NCBI RefSeq assembly: GCF_030247195.1
Contig: NC_080671.1
Coordinates: 12,539,343-12,603,342, forward strand
Direction of reading: 5' to 3'
From: Topomyia yanbarensis
Lineage: Eukaryota; Arthropoda; Insecta; Diptera; Culicidae
DNA length: 64,000 bases
Shown here: positions 12,301 through 24,301 of the stretch, piece by piece
How the letters are laid out: each line of letters begins with the position of its first letter
How positions within the stretch are numbered: the stretch's first letter is position 1
The notes under the pieces: generated by a model
Seen by the model: the letters and a program-made list of their open reading frames with translations, nothing else
Told to the model about the DNA's origin: nothing
The model's database searches: none
Translations under genes and position numbers: made by a program

Positions 12301-14100
12301 TCAGGTATTTGAATTTGGCTTGCGAATAAGATTAAGTTATACAGCATAGGGAAAAAAAGGCTTCCAGGCGCGACCGTGAGTTACGTGCGCACCCCGTTTT
12401 TATGGACGGATTAACGACCGGGCATGATTTACGGCTTTCTGATGGTTTAATATTTGTGCAAACTCGGCATCTGACTCCCCAAATAATGCGCGAACAAAGA
12501 CTTGGGACGGTCCGCCTGTAAACGCAAGTCCAAAATCATGGACTCCGAGCGAAAAAATATTTAAAATTATTCGACTTCATTCGTACACAATCGATTGTTT
12601 GTAGTTGATCGTCTCATTTGTCAGTAAACAATCGGGCCCCCCAGCGATTTGACCGGGGCGGGTATGAGGGTTCAAGCGAAGCCATATTTGGGATCGCATC
12701 CATGCAATGAGGTTCCCTATGTATTCAAATGCTCAATTAAGTTCGCTTTGTGTGGGGTCAGCAGAAGTCAAAACAATGTCAGTTTTTCGATTGATGTTTA
12801 CAGCGAACGGTTACGCAAGAATATCCATTTTGGAGGAAGCCCAATTTCATTTGATTGCTCTCTGTTTGAACTGGGTCACTGTCGTTGTGGTCGTTGATAT
12901 ACTATGCACAGATTTTTGTCATACTATGATGTTGTGCATAGATTTACTTCTCGTTTTTTGTATAAATAAACAAGATCGAGGGTGCTTATCGCTGGGTTCA
13001 AGAAAAACTACTTTTTGAGGGTTTGAAAATTTCTGGAAGTCTGGATTAATTTATTAAAAGAATTAGTTCCACAATGTCGCCCCTTTTGAAATCAGATACT
13101 CGTGTTTTATTGTAAAAAGCGAAGAAAAAACTTTTTTTCAAATCGGAAATTTCGAATGTAGTTTCGTCCCTAAATTAGCATGCGAGTACGAAATGAGTTC
13201 GATCGCAGCAAGCATCGTTGCAGGGGCTATTTTTTCACGAGCTTTATTTTTTCTTCGAAATTATTCCGTAAAATTTTATTCTTTCGGTTATCGTGGCTTG
13301 TGTTTTATTTAAATACCATAATTTTGGTTCGCTTCGTGTGTGAAGAGTGAGAAATTTACTTTGTATCAATTATCGCAAAGAGGATATCAATTGTCGGTCG
13401 GGAGGCTTAGTACCGCCTCTAATTGGAAGCCTGGCGAAAAGTATGTGTGAAAGATATAATGAAGAAAAAATTTCGATAATCGGAAAACGAGCTACCACAT
13501 GAAGAGAGAACCATTTTGGACTAGCAAAATATACGGTGAAGGACATCCAATATAATTTATTATAACCATAAGTATGATTAATAAGTGTCCTAACTTGTGT
13601 AAATATGACATGAAGTGTTTCAGGTTTTGTACTTTTAACATATAATCATGTTAACGATATTTTTCATGGCATCGCTGTTAGGATTACGTATTGAGTTCTA
13701 CAAGACACGGATGAACTTATGATGAATGAAGTTCATGTTTGACAATTCTCGGTGATTTGTTTGCTTTGTCGACTGCGTGAGTGCGAGTGCAACGGATGCT
13801 CATCTGTTACATTTCTGTAAACGGGCCATTGAGAATTGTCTAACGAAGTTCATCTGGCTCATTTTGTGGGGTTGTTTCGGTTAGTGTAAAATCTAATTGA
13901 AATCCATGGGTTGTTATCTACGTTCTCTAAACTTATATAATTACGGTAACGCTAGAGAAAGGCGTCAGGTAATCCAGCATTGGCAGATTGTGATCGTGCA
14001 GTATTTGAAATTTTTAAAATCCCTCATTCATGATAATCAGCTGTTGCGAATCAATATTTCTTAGAAGCTGTGCATTTTATCTTATAATGTTCTTTCTTAC
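9381..14100. other. Unassigned region; no recognised gene
   Basis: AT-rich DNA with several GC-richer patches (9880-10200, 11560-12060, 12380-12900). Overlapping opposite-strand frames at 9770-10198 and 9802-10125 have no recognisable domain. A TATAAA at 11625-11630 precedes an initiator-like TCAGTT at 11645-11650, but the spacing is about 22 bases rather than about 30, so I do not call a promoter. The CDS-like stretches at 11706-12056 and 12649-13018 are also unassigned. Confidence 0.35.
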
Positions 14101-14104
14101 TTTT

Positions 14105-14133
14105 TACTAACAATTTTTATCCAACAGGTAAAT
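14105..14133 (+). promoter_or_regulatory. Candidate splice acceptor joined to donor (ratchet-type site 1)
   Basis: A perfect TACTAAC branch-point sequence (14105-14111) is followed 16 bases later by CAG (14125-14127), and the next bases are GTAAAT, a splice-donor-like hexamer. An acceptor directly abutting a donor is the structure of a recursive-splicing ratchet point. The pyrimidine tract is short and AT-rich, so this is weaker than the site at 60149. Confidence 0.3.
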
Positions 14134-14536
14134 AGCGAGTAAAGGCGCTTTAACCTAGGCTTATTAGCCAGGGCAAAGTGTAAATAACTCTGTCCCATCC
14201 CAAAGGACCGAAGGAGTGGCATTAACCTTCTTAGCCAAGTCACTCCCTACGATTTATTATATTCCCTTTAAACTGAAACGGTCGGTACGGTTGTCCTCGT
14301 TTCTTCCTTCTTTAAGATTCAAAACAATACGTTAATTACATTATTCATTGAATGAATAATTTAATTGCCGTCTAATTTTGAAAGATCTCCAAACCAAACT
14401 CTGCACAGTAGGCCTGGCCGTTTTAATATTTGCGACATATGAAAATATGCTTCAAATATTAATATTGACAAGAAAAACACTACAGAATAACTACAGTGTT
14501 TTCCAGGATGCTTTTCAATACTGGCTGTGTAAGGGT

Positions 14537-14558
14537 TAGAATAGAATAGAATAGAATA
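14537..14558. repeat. AGAAT microsatellite
   Basis: About four uninterrupted AGAAT units. Confidence 0.9.
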
Positions 14559-14917
14559 AATTAGCATGCGAGTACGAAATGGCTTCCGTGATAAAAAACG
14601 ATTTTGATTAGTCGCGAACAAGGGCATCACTCTTAAAATTAAAATTAAACTAAGGTTAGCATTCTCAATTGAAATGCACAGAATTGCTTTCGTAATTGCG
14701 GTTGTCTAGTTTTTGTGAATTGCAGTTAACCGCGGTAAACCAACTGATAATCACATACAGAATCCGACACGACAGGACTAATTGACCGAATTGACGCCAA
14801 CTCCATTGAAAGTGGTTCATGATACGATGAAAAGCTTTCGTTAAGAACTTTAGCTATTGGTTGATGATATGTCATATAACACGGTGCTACAGTGATTTTG
14901 TACTTTTCAAGTGACCT

Positions 14918-15039
14918 AGGATAGGTTGTAGATCTCGCCAAATGCAGGAATCAGAATATATTGGCTCAAATGGCACGTTCCCCGTACATAGTCGGGGATT
15001 TGTGCCTTCAAGGATAGGTTGTAGATCTCGCCAAATGCA
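14918..15039. repeat. Perfect 29-bp direct repeat, 93-bp period
   Basis: The 29-mer beginning AGGATAGGTTGTAGATCTCG occurs at 14918-14946 and again at 15011-15039 without a difference. The 64 bases between them are not repeated. It could be a recent local duplication or an unusually long duplication around a small insertion. Confidence 0.9.
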
Positions 15040-16480
15040 ACACAAGACAATGTCAGAATTGATGACTCATTAATAAACGATGGCAGCAATATGGACAATC
15101 GTGGGTTCTCAAGTTTAACGGTTTACTTGTGGAATCAACAGCAATCAAAAACAATGGATGAATTGCGCAGACTCAGTATACTTGAAACTAAAGTGTTCTC
15201 AATCCATAAGTAAGACGATTATAAATATGTTTGATACAAACGTCCGTTTCTTTACTAAATGTTGAGTAATAGAAATCGAAGTTTGTATTCCATATTGATT
15301 ATTTATCCACCTAACCGTGTGATAAAGCTTTCCCTATAACACTTTATATAGTTCCAGTACCTTTTGATGTTTTCAAATGTGATAAAAACTGCTTCGTGAA
15401 TGAACGGTTGAAAAAGCACATTATGTCTAATAATTTGCTTTAAAAAATTACTTATTTAAAAAAGAGTGTTCCGATCGAACTGAAATTTCCGATTTATTAA
15501 AAATCCCTTCCGTTATAAATATACACAAAACTTCAAAATTGGTGCAAACAGATCCACCTTTCGGGGTAAGACCATAGTCTCATAAGTCGTAAAACATACA
15601 TAAAAACCAGTGAAAATATGTATTTCAAATCCATTAGAAACATTTACTGGTAGAAACAAATTCCTACACTTTGGTCTTCGTCCCACCCTGATAAGCACTT
15701 ACCATTATAATTTTATATTATATTAGTTTTTTGGTATTTCTGTCGAAGATTTGTTTATAGATTTACTTATACTGTATTCGTAAAAAGTATCCTTAATATT
15801 GTAAATAAAAATTAACCTTAACTCCGATTTGCTCATCAATATTTGGGCAAGCTTATACGATTATGTTTTAGTCTAACTGTCTGATTTAGTGGCATTGCAT
15901 TGTATTCGTATTCGCTTGGTGATGTCGATCGAGCCTAAAGTTTCTTTGGATTAGCAAACTAGTTTATTTGGTTAGTGCTGTATTGACCCCTAATCGATGA
16001 GGGTATATTTCAGCACCCCCTAACTAATCCACAGGGCATTTAATGTGCGTGGGTAGTACGCATGCTCTTGTCTGAGTGGAATGATGATTGTTTATTCATG
16101 TATGAGAATTGAGAAATGAAATCACGAGAAGGATCAAAAACCAGCTACCAAGTTGCGGTAGTGATAACTGCACGGCGAACAAATGTTTCGTCATATTCAT
16201 TGGTTTGCTTTTAGCCTACTTTATCTTGTTCGTTACGTTAATTGTTCTCATAGTAAGGAGTGCTAGATGAATAAATATCGGATGTCAATACCAGAAGCCA
16301 TTGTTTTAATCCACGATTTCGATGGGCTCGAGCAGACAAGCCCACTTAAAGTCGGGAAAAACCATTCATGAGTTTTTAATTTTTTATTTTACAAGTTCAA
16401 AGTATGCAAAAATAATTTTTTTTGCTTTGCACTGGAAAAGCCTCTCAATGGATATATATACCAAATAATCACGATCATCT
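15040..16480. other. Unassigned AT-rich DNA
   Basis: No gene, structured repeat or RNA gene recognised. A small GC-richer patch lies at 16010-16080. Confidence 0.35.
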
Positions 16481-16499
16481 TGGATGTTGAAGTGACATC

Positions 16500-17612
16500 C
16501 GACCTCTGACAACTGCATATTTGTTATGCCCGTTCCAAAACACTCCATATTGTCTGAATTAAATGGAATATCAAATTCAAATATATATTTCAAAATGGCC
16601 TGAGGTATTAATATAATAATATAATATCTATCATGCGCTTACAAAGCCTATTTTGAACATATCCGTACTGATTGGATTATAGAGAATTCCGTTAAATTGG
16701 AAATCGAAATGGAATCAGATAGCAACATTTAGCGTCTACACGTTAAGCCCGTTCCAAAATACCCATAATGATTGGGTTTTGGAGAATTCCGCTAAAATAG
16801 AAGACTAGACTTTCTGTCCAACTTTTTTCTTGTGCATATAGAGGTCCAAAACTATTTTTCCTTGAAAATAATTGGGTTAAGAAACGCGAAAATCCTTTTT
16901 TCATAAAGATAGGTGGTACCATCGCAATGCTAGAAGCTGCTCAACTTTTTCCCCCCAAAGCTTTAAACAATTTTCCTAGAATTTTTACAATAGTCCAATT
17001 ACGTGGAAAATGTAGCCGAAGACAGTCTAAATTGATAGGTTTTTCGGTTTTCAATAATAATGCAACCTAACAAAGATATATAAAAATTGCATTCTTCGTC
17101 GTCAACGTAAACTGTTCCTGGCAGCACTGTTCCATCGGAATCCAATAAGACTAATTGTAATAACTTCAGTTCTAGAGCTAATACTTGCTCAAATGAAATG
17201 TAATCACTTTTATTAGCCTCGCTTGTTTTTGTGAGTAATTCTTGCCTAGACCAAAAGTTATAGCTGTTTATAAACATTGATGTTCATATATAACATGGGC
17301 ATGAGAAGGTTCAAATGGCCTAAGGCATCAATATTTAGTGTCTACTCATTAAACCCGCTCCAAAAATGCTTATATTAATAGGGTTTTAGAGGATTCCGCT
17401 AAACCGAAGGTCGCCTCCTTGGTTTTCAAAATGGCCTCAGACATCGATAATCGGCATCTACTCGTCAAGCCTGCTCCAAAAATACCCATATTGATTGTGT
17501 TTTACAGAACTCCACTTAACTGGAAGTCGCCATCTTGGTTTTCAAAATGACATCAGGCATCGATATTTGGCGTCTACTCGTTAATCCTTTTCCGAAAACG
17601 TCCATATTGTAG
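16500..17612 (+). repeat. Diverged tandem array, about 117-bp unit, six copies
   Basis: The phrase GCCCGTTCCAAAA, followed by a CCCATATTGATTGG-like block, then GAATTCCGCTAAA, then a TTTTCAAAATGGCCT block and GTCTACTCGTTAA, recurs at about 16529, 16646, 16747, 17352, 17469 and 17584. Adjacent copies start 101-117 bp apart, except where a MITE of about 505 bp interrupts the third unit. The copies differ at many positions, so the array is old. No open frame spans the units and no coding role is suggested. Confidence 0.85.
16804..17313 (+). mobile_element. piggyBac-type MITE, copy 2, inside the tandem array
   Basis: The interior matches 61207-61733 in order: CCAACTTTTTTCTTGTGCAT near the left end, TATTTTTCCTTGAAAA, CTGGCAGCACTGTTCCATCG at about 17119, and AACATGGGCATGAGAAGGTT at the right end. 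The terminal TTAA sites are decayed at both ends. Removing this segment joins GAAG to TTCAAATGGCC, as in the uninterrupted tandem units. Confidence 0.8.
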
Positions 17613-18375
17613 AAGCGCCGCCTAAAGGGATTTTCATGATCTGCCTTTTCCACTTTTCCAAAAATCTTTTAAGTTCTTTGCATTTAAAAGGAATTAGAAT
17701 AAATGCATAAACCGTGTTAATTGTAAAGTTCGCACAAACCAAATCAAAAATTGTTCAAACATTGTTCAAGTCTTTTGCCTTCAATGTAACGCGGTTTTTT
17801 ACGCGGTATTCTGCATCAACGCGTCTTTTTGCACGATTTTTTACACGGTACGTATTTCCCGTGTAAAAGTTTTCGTCTATATACAAAACTCAATGTTTGT
17901 ATGTATGTAATTTATGGACTCCCAAACGGCCTAACTGATTGTTGTAAAAATTAATACGTAGTAGACATTTGTTATGGAGCATGTTTGTGTGCTATTGGTT
18001 GGGGATTATCTACCCGCAAGATGGCGCTTCGGAACAAAGAGTGTTTTGCTCCTATTTCGTTGAAAGTCGCAGCAACGCGCTACGGGTATTAGCTAGTTTC
18101 TTATAATAACACCAAACATTATACACGAAAAATAATACTTGTATTACGAAATCCTCAATTGCATGAGTATTAGCATATCTATTTCGACAAATATCTCGAA
18201 ACAGTAGCTTTTCATTATATTGTATTGTTCTTGGAATTTCATGTTTTCCGAAATACGCGAGCAACGCTCCTAACAGGTGTCCTGATCCGATGTTGCATTT
18301 TTTACATACCGAGCATTGCTAAATTGATTAAACAAACGATAAATCTATCATAAATTCTCGCCAGCCAGTGGCTCC
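17613..18375. other. Unassigned DNA with an ACGCGG-rich patch
   Basis: At 17788-17870 short phrases of the type TTTTTTACGCGG and TTTTTTACACGG alternate with T-runs, a simple imperfect repeat. No gene is recognised in the remainder. Confidence 0.4.
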
Positions 18376-18380
18376 TAGCA

Positions 18381-18600
18381 ACAAACACATGGTCGGTGCT
18401 AAGTCAGACCGGACTAAGCCGAAAAATCTTAAAACGTGAGATAATGATAGCACTGGATAAAGAGTTTCTTCAGTTACATTCGACTTTTGCCAGAATTGCA
18501 ATATGTTATAATTAGCATTAATTATGGCAACACAATGTCTCCAATCAACACAATGTCACTTAGTCTGGTTTGGTCTAACACCGACCACATGATAACACTT
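18381..18600. repeat. Repeat family Y, inverted pair
   Basis: 18381-18500 is a reverse-complement copy of 925-1040, including ACATTCGACTTTTGCCAGAA. The outer part at about 18391-18425 (ACATGGTCGGTGCTAAGTCA) is mirrored at 18559-18597 (CTAACACCGACCACATG), so the whole has terminal inverted repeats of about 33 bp. It looks like a small MITE; no clear target duplication is visible. Confidence 0.6.
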
Positions 18601-19515
18601 CTGAGAATTGCATAGATCGAATCATTTATCAAGATGAACCAAGATTTTTGTAACCCTTTCCACTAATAAAAACTCCTTCCAGTGGCAAATGTGTAGATGC
18701 ACATGTCGCGACAACTGTAAGGATGTGTCCGGCACCGTTATTGGCATTTCAAAGTATAGAACTCTCTAAACGTGCACATTGAGGATGAATATAACTACTC
18801 CCAGGCCCTATCCGTTGTTTCTCTGTACAATTTCGCTTGTTCTGGTCAATCACGGAGTAGAAACTACGAATTGTACAGTCATCATGCTTATACTCAATCG
18901 ATTCCGAATACATTCCTCTATATAGATTTGTTCGTTGAAGGTACCAAAGGCGAATAAAGGTATGCTAATTTAATACACTAATTGCTTGTGAAATTAGATT
19001 TTGCTATGACAAACTATGAAATTTTCTTGTTTCGAATGTGTTTTGTAACAGCCAACATAAAAGGAGCATTGTAATATTTCTATCTTGACAACTGATGAAA
19101 ATAAATCGTGGATTGTCTTCCGACATCGTCTCATCGGAATCTGGCACTAACTAACGAAACGTATTTGAAATAATGAACAAATTGAATAAAATGTTATCAT
19201 TCAATTAGATTGCATTTGAGCAAATGGCCCTTTCGGCCTACTAGCTTTCGATCAAACAATTCTGTTGGCCTAACAAATGGCGTTCGGTCAAGCGAGCTTC
19301 GACCAATTAACCAAAAGGTACAAATCTTCAAATAATATGGGTAACAGTCCAAAAGAGGCAATTTGTTCTGCTTCCTGCACTTTGGCAGTCAATCTTGAAA
19401 TTTATACAACCTATTGTAGGCAATAGGTATGCATTGTGATAACTTAATTTTGTAAAATAAGTGATTTTGCAATGGAGAATATGCGTGTACACTATTAGGC
19501 ATACAGTCGTTTGTC
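18601..19515. other. Unassigned AT-rich DNA
   Basis: No gene or RNA recognised. 19215-19315 has a phrase rhythm around GGCCT, ATGGC and TTCGATCAA that may be repeat-derived. Confidence 0.35.
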
Positions 19516-19522
19516 GTACGTA

Positions 19523-19645
19523 GGTTAGGCATAATGGACATTTTGGCATAAAAACGTTAGGTAAAATTTACATTGGACACTAATAGACGTTAGGCATAAT
19601 CTTCATTATGCATAATGGATGTTAGGCATAATATACGTTAAGCAC
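19523..19645. repeat. GTTAGGCATAAT-type degenerate short tandem repeat
   Basis: The phrase GTTAGGCATAATGGA or a close variant occurs about five times in 120 bp. An inverted copy, GTCCATTATGCCTAA, lies at 20070-20086, so the 560 bp between could be a small element with repetitive inverted ends. Confidence 0.6.
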
Positions 19646-20198
19646 AAATGATCATGGTGAACTATCACTTAAAAATTATACTGGAAGCTGATCAAACTCG
19701 ATCAACATTTTATACTGCTTTTTATGCTTGAAGAAATATTTGCTAACATAAAAGAAGCAGACCGAATGTTTGGCATACGTAAATTCAGCTTTTGTTAATT
19801 TCTCGACGTACAACCGACAAATTGCACATGACTAAAATAGTTTCAACACTCTTGTTTACAATCAATCTTATTTGTATTAATGTACGAAAAACGCACATTA
19901 ACTTAGATTAGTTCTTACATACATGCATAGCGCAATTGTCCAAGAACAAACTACATGCTTTGAAAAACAGCTCATGAAAGAAAGAATGATTCCGAATGAA
20001 CCGTTTACCGAAATCTCTACAATAAAGAAAGCATTGCGATTACTCTTTTATTTTTGGGAAATATGCCTATCGTCCATTATGCCTAATGTTGCGCACCCGA
20101 TCAATATAAAACCAAATCGTTGACATAATAGCTATTTTTAGCAACGTGAAATAAAACGATTTCGAGACATAAAACAACTATCACAAGCTGAATAAGTA

Positions 20199-20329
20199 TT
20201 AACCTTCCGGAAGTCGCGCTAGTGCACTGAGTGCACGCTGCTCTGAAAATCTAGCGAAATCGTCTTAGCGCACCAGCGGCTGCTCGTTCAGTAGCCATTT
20301 AGCCATTTGCGCGACTTCCGTAGGGTTAA
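20199..20329. mobile_element. 131-bp TTAA MITE
   Basis: Inverted ends of 21 bp with two differences (left TTAACCTTCCGGAAGTCGCG, right TTAACCCTACGGAAGTCGCG when read from the other strand) include the TTAA target tetranucleotide, pointing to a piggyBac-type transposase. The interior contains GTGCACTGAGTGCACGC and CTAGCGAAATCGTCTTAG. A diverged copy of the interior is at 47095-47150. Confidence 0.85.
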
Positions 20330-21245
20330 GCAATATGTGTTGAATATTGTAGGGGGAGGGGGGGGGGCGATTGCTTCTCTGATCTTCTGGTCATCACATC
20401 ACATGATTTGGTATTCTTAGTATGTTAAACAAAAATGAAGTTGTGACAAAAGGTGCTACAAACGCACTAAAATCCCGTCAATCCTATTTTTCATTGGATT
20501 GTCTGCTCTAAATATATCACCAAGGGGTCGTTCATAAACGATGATGCGTATTGACAGTTGGGGAAGAGAGTGACGTAATATGAATTACCAAGATAAAAAC
20601 AAAAAAATGAATTTGAGACGTACTAGTGGAGCGGGAACAATAATACCAACAACAATTTGCTTGGAGGGTAATATCGATGACAGGGCAGTGGGATTAAGGT
20701 AAAGTTCCCTCCCGGTTCGTGCAAAACTGCGTCAATTTAGGCACAGAAAACAGACGTACATCTCAAGTGTAAAAGTTTGAGTAAAAATTGACGGCATACA
20801 GATGTTACCATCAGAGAGTGTTCTGTTGTTATTCCGTTTACTGCGTTAGTTTTACTGAATTGACAGTGGACCACAGAATTGATGTCCAAGTGACCGTCAT
20901 AATTAAATTGGGATTGGTGTTCTTGTGTTCTAGCAGATATTTGTTCAAATGGCAAAACAAGTATTTTAAACTTGTTTTTTTTTCGATATTGGACGTCTGT
21001 TCTCTGTGACTTAGTTATTATTATATTAAAATTTTAAAATATTTCTGATTCTTAAACAAAACAATCATTAATGCACACTGGAATTGGAATAATAACTAGC
21101 AGAATAGTTGCAGGAAATTAGTATTCGTGGACAGCGCTGATTTACTTAATAGTCGATTGATCCGCTTCAGACCTAGGGGATCCAAGACGAGATCAGGAAG
21201 AAGACAGAAGCTGAATCAATGCGAAGTTTGAATTGCGTCACTTAG
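20330..21245. other. Unassigned DNA
   Basis: Holds a G-rich run at 20350-20367 and two opposite-strand overlapping frames (20737-20955 and 20788-21009) without recognisable motifs. No gene called. Confidence 0.35.
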
Positions 21246-21249
21246 TCAC

Positions 21250-22365
21250 GACTTAGCACGTGTTGTTAGGAGCATGATGGATTGGGCTAGACAAAATAGA
21301 GGACTTGACGTTACACACTTCGAGACAAACAGGCGCAAAATTTAGTCCTCCTCCCGAAGACCGATGTTTACTGGGCCACTTCGTCCTATTTTGCAAAATT
21401 CGTCTCGCGGGACGGACTGAAATCTCCTGTTTATAAGCTGCAGTCCTATCAGCCCGATAAAAAACAATATGTGTTGAATAGTCTGGTCTGGTAACCAAAG
21501 TTCACAGCTCGATATTTCATTCTGGGCATATTTAACCGTCTTAATACCCAAAATGCCACATGAATCAAGGTAGTATACAACCGATGCAATCCATGCGCAA
21601 CCGGTTCCGCGATCAACCTCCACCCAAAGGTTAACCAAAAATCCACGCGGGGCCATAAAGCGCAGTAAACTCGCATCAGTGACAGCGACACTTGTTTCTC
21701 GTCGTTGTGGTTATTCTGAAACCGCACTGCATGAGAAACGCGCCCAACCAGATCGAGATACGCAAACACTACACTGTGCCATCGTCGAGGGCCGAAAAGA
21801 AATGTCTCAAATTTCACAATATTTATTCAACCGCCAACCGCGCGAGCACCCCAGCAGCCCGACCCGTAGCAGCAGCAGCAGCAGCAAGATCTGCCTGACA
21901 TCTCACTAAAAGCCGCATTGTAGCTAATGATCACACAGATTAACACTGGTGCGTCGTTTCGTGCATGTATATATGCAACTGATTTTTTTTTCATCGAGCG
22001 CGATCGCGTCATTTTATGCCGGTGGCGGATGATGGACGGCCCCCGTGGGTTCCGATCCACACGATCAACAGTAAGGGTTGGGTTTGGTGCGAAATGGTAT
22101 GGCCTTAACGACATTATGCTGTGCCGTTTCGAAAACCGGACAGTGTCGATTTTCGATGTTGGCTCAATTCTGCTACAATTTCAGGGCCTACTGTGGATCG
22201 CGAGAAGGCGTGAAAATATCCGACTATCCCACATTCGGCGCAGTACGAAAAGTAAACAACACTTCCCACAGTCGAACGAAGATGATAAATTTCGATAGTG
22301 CTTTTCTGGGTGGATCCAAAAGGTTGACTAGCCATGTTGCCCTTAGGCCCATAAGTCACTAACGA
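21250..22365. other. GC-richer island with overlapping unassigned frames
   Basis: This is one of the few GC-richer stretches. Several frames of 76-123 codons overlap on both strands (21449-21817 minus, 21679-21909 plus, 21927-22298 plus), a pattern expected when GC content rises and stop codons become rarer. A CAG/AGC trinucleotide run lies at 21871-21891. None of the translations shows a domain I recognise. It could be an untranslated exon or a regulatory island, but the sequence alone does not show which. Confidence 0.35.
21871..21891. repeat. AGC trinucleotide repeat
   Basis: About seven AGC units inside the GC-richer island. It would read as polyserine or polyalanine in two plus-strand frames. 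Confidence 0.85.
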
Positions 22366-24292
22366 ATCTGACTTACAACTGTTTGTGCGATCTTAATGTT
22401 TTTAACGGCTGAGTTTTTCTCGGAAAAGTAACTAATTATCAAAGATTCTGCAGACATGCTGTCGCTTTCTTTTTTATGTTATCGTTTGTAGGACACTGCC
22501 ACAAATCTGCCTGCAATATGTCACGGTATCTGCAAGTTCCTTGATCCTCAGCTGGTTACATCCGAAATGTGCGGTTTGCGTGCGAAGAGCGAAAAATACA
22601 CGCTGTGCTGTGAAAAAAAACCGCCCGTAACGACGTAGCTGCCAATTTCCCATATCGTGAAATTTGATACCATCTGTTGTTTCACTGCAGGGTGGGTTCG
22701 AGTTGATGTGTTTTTTTTCGTTTGATATAGTTAAAAAGATAAAAACAAGTTAGAACACTAACCCGTTGCAACTGCACCCGGTGGCCATATGGTTGGATTC
22801 GGAACCGATACTCGTATTATAATACTTTGTTGACTCTCTGTGCAGACAAATGCTGTCAAATGCGTTACACAACAGGCCTATATCGGTCCAAACTATCGCC
22901 GCAGCGAAGTGTGATCTCGACTGTGAAAAGTGGAGCAGCAAACGTACCTAAACGCGCACCATGCTTATCTTGATCCGAAAATGGCTCCCTATATAATCAA
23001 CATCATCACTGCGCGAGCGGTCGATACAGCTCGCGCAGCCGACATTGCACCAGCCAGCACCAGAGCGCATGTTCCGAACTACCGCCGATTGCAACCGTAA
23101 GATAACGGAAGGTTAATTGCTGTCATGATCGTCATTCATTTCACGCTGGCTGCTGCAGTTTCAGAACGAACGAATATTAATTGGACTGCAAGACGCTTCC
23201 GATGCTTTATTCTTCTTTATCGTCTATCTCCAGTTCTATTTGGGTGTGCTTCAGTCTTTGAATATGACCTAATTATCGTGGACTGCATTATATCTAGCGT
23301 GATATTGAGATATCTGTAATAATGACAATAACGTTTATCTGTCACTAGATAGAGCAATACATTCTTTAACATATGGAGCATATTCAAAAGATGATTTATA
23401 TTTAGTTTTAAATTCAAGATTTTCGAGAGAGCCCGGTCTTTGAAATATCAGTAAGAAAACAAACAACAGGCTAAAGAGTTCAGGACACACAAACACGTCT
23501 ATAACTTTTTATCGTCCGCAAACAAATTCCTGTGTTATCGTGATTTTTTATGATGATAACATAATAAAGGATGATAATGGTGGTGATTAGCTTACTTCGT
23601 CCGCGTCCCTTACCATCTATTTCTCATAGGGTGATTCGTCAGCATTGCTATCTTTGAAAATAAAACGGCATAGAAATGTTATTAGGTTATTTCCGTTCAT
23701 ATTTAATGCAAAATTTTGCGGTAATCTACGTCTTGCTAATTTCCATAATTACATATTTTATGTCTTATATAATTGTATATGATCGTTGATTTGATGGAAT
23801 TGAAACGAAACACGCATCCGTCAGGTGACGCTAATCGAACAGACATATATTTACCCTGAACGAGCCTTGTTTGCTTAGAGTATCGTTGACCAACTAAGAA
23901 TCTAATCCTTGGGATATCAAATTTGCGAGGGAAATACGCATTGTTTTATCCAAGTAGAATGATATATGTTACATTAAATTTGCATTTTACAGGCGTTATA
24001 TTCATTATTTGTTTTAAATCAATAAAGTGAATTATCCTATAAATAATACTTTCAGTACATATATAATTATTTTCATAATATTCATACTAGTTTGTGTAGT
24101 TCCGTGGGCTTGACGGTAGGCTCCAGTCTACAATTTTTTATGCTGGGTGATTTTTAGTGTGGAGCTCTTAGATTCTGGTGGTCCCTAGAATCTGGAAGCA
24201 ATACGGCGCGTGCTTCAGGTGGCGTCTAGAAGAGAAGGGATACCACTGGCAGATTGCATTATATTTGCTGTCAATATTCAACTAGACCCAAA
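22366..24292. other. Unassigned DNA with a possible promoter-like patch
   Basis: At 22990-22996 a TATATAA is followed by a GC-rich stretch containing a perfect 8-bp hairpin (GCGCGAGC at 23011-23018 and GCTCGCGC at 23029-23036) and, at 23097, a donor-like GTAAGA. This could be a short first exon, but no initiator motif sits at the expected distance. The rest is AT-rich and featureless. Confidence 0.25.
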
Positions 24293-24301
24293 CCGATACA
24301 G

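Noticed and set aside
16500..17612. CRISPR-like array
   Set aside because: The units are contiguous, diverged 117-bp repeats without unique spacers of fixed length, in eukaryotic-type DNA.
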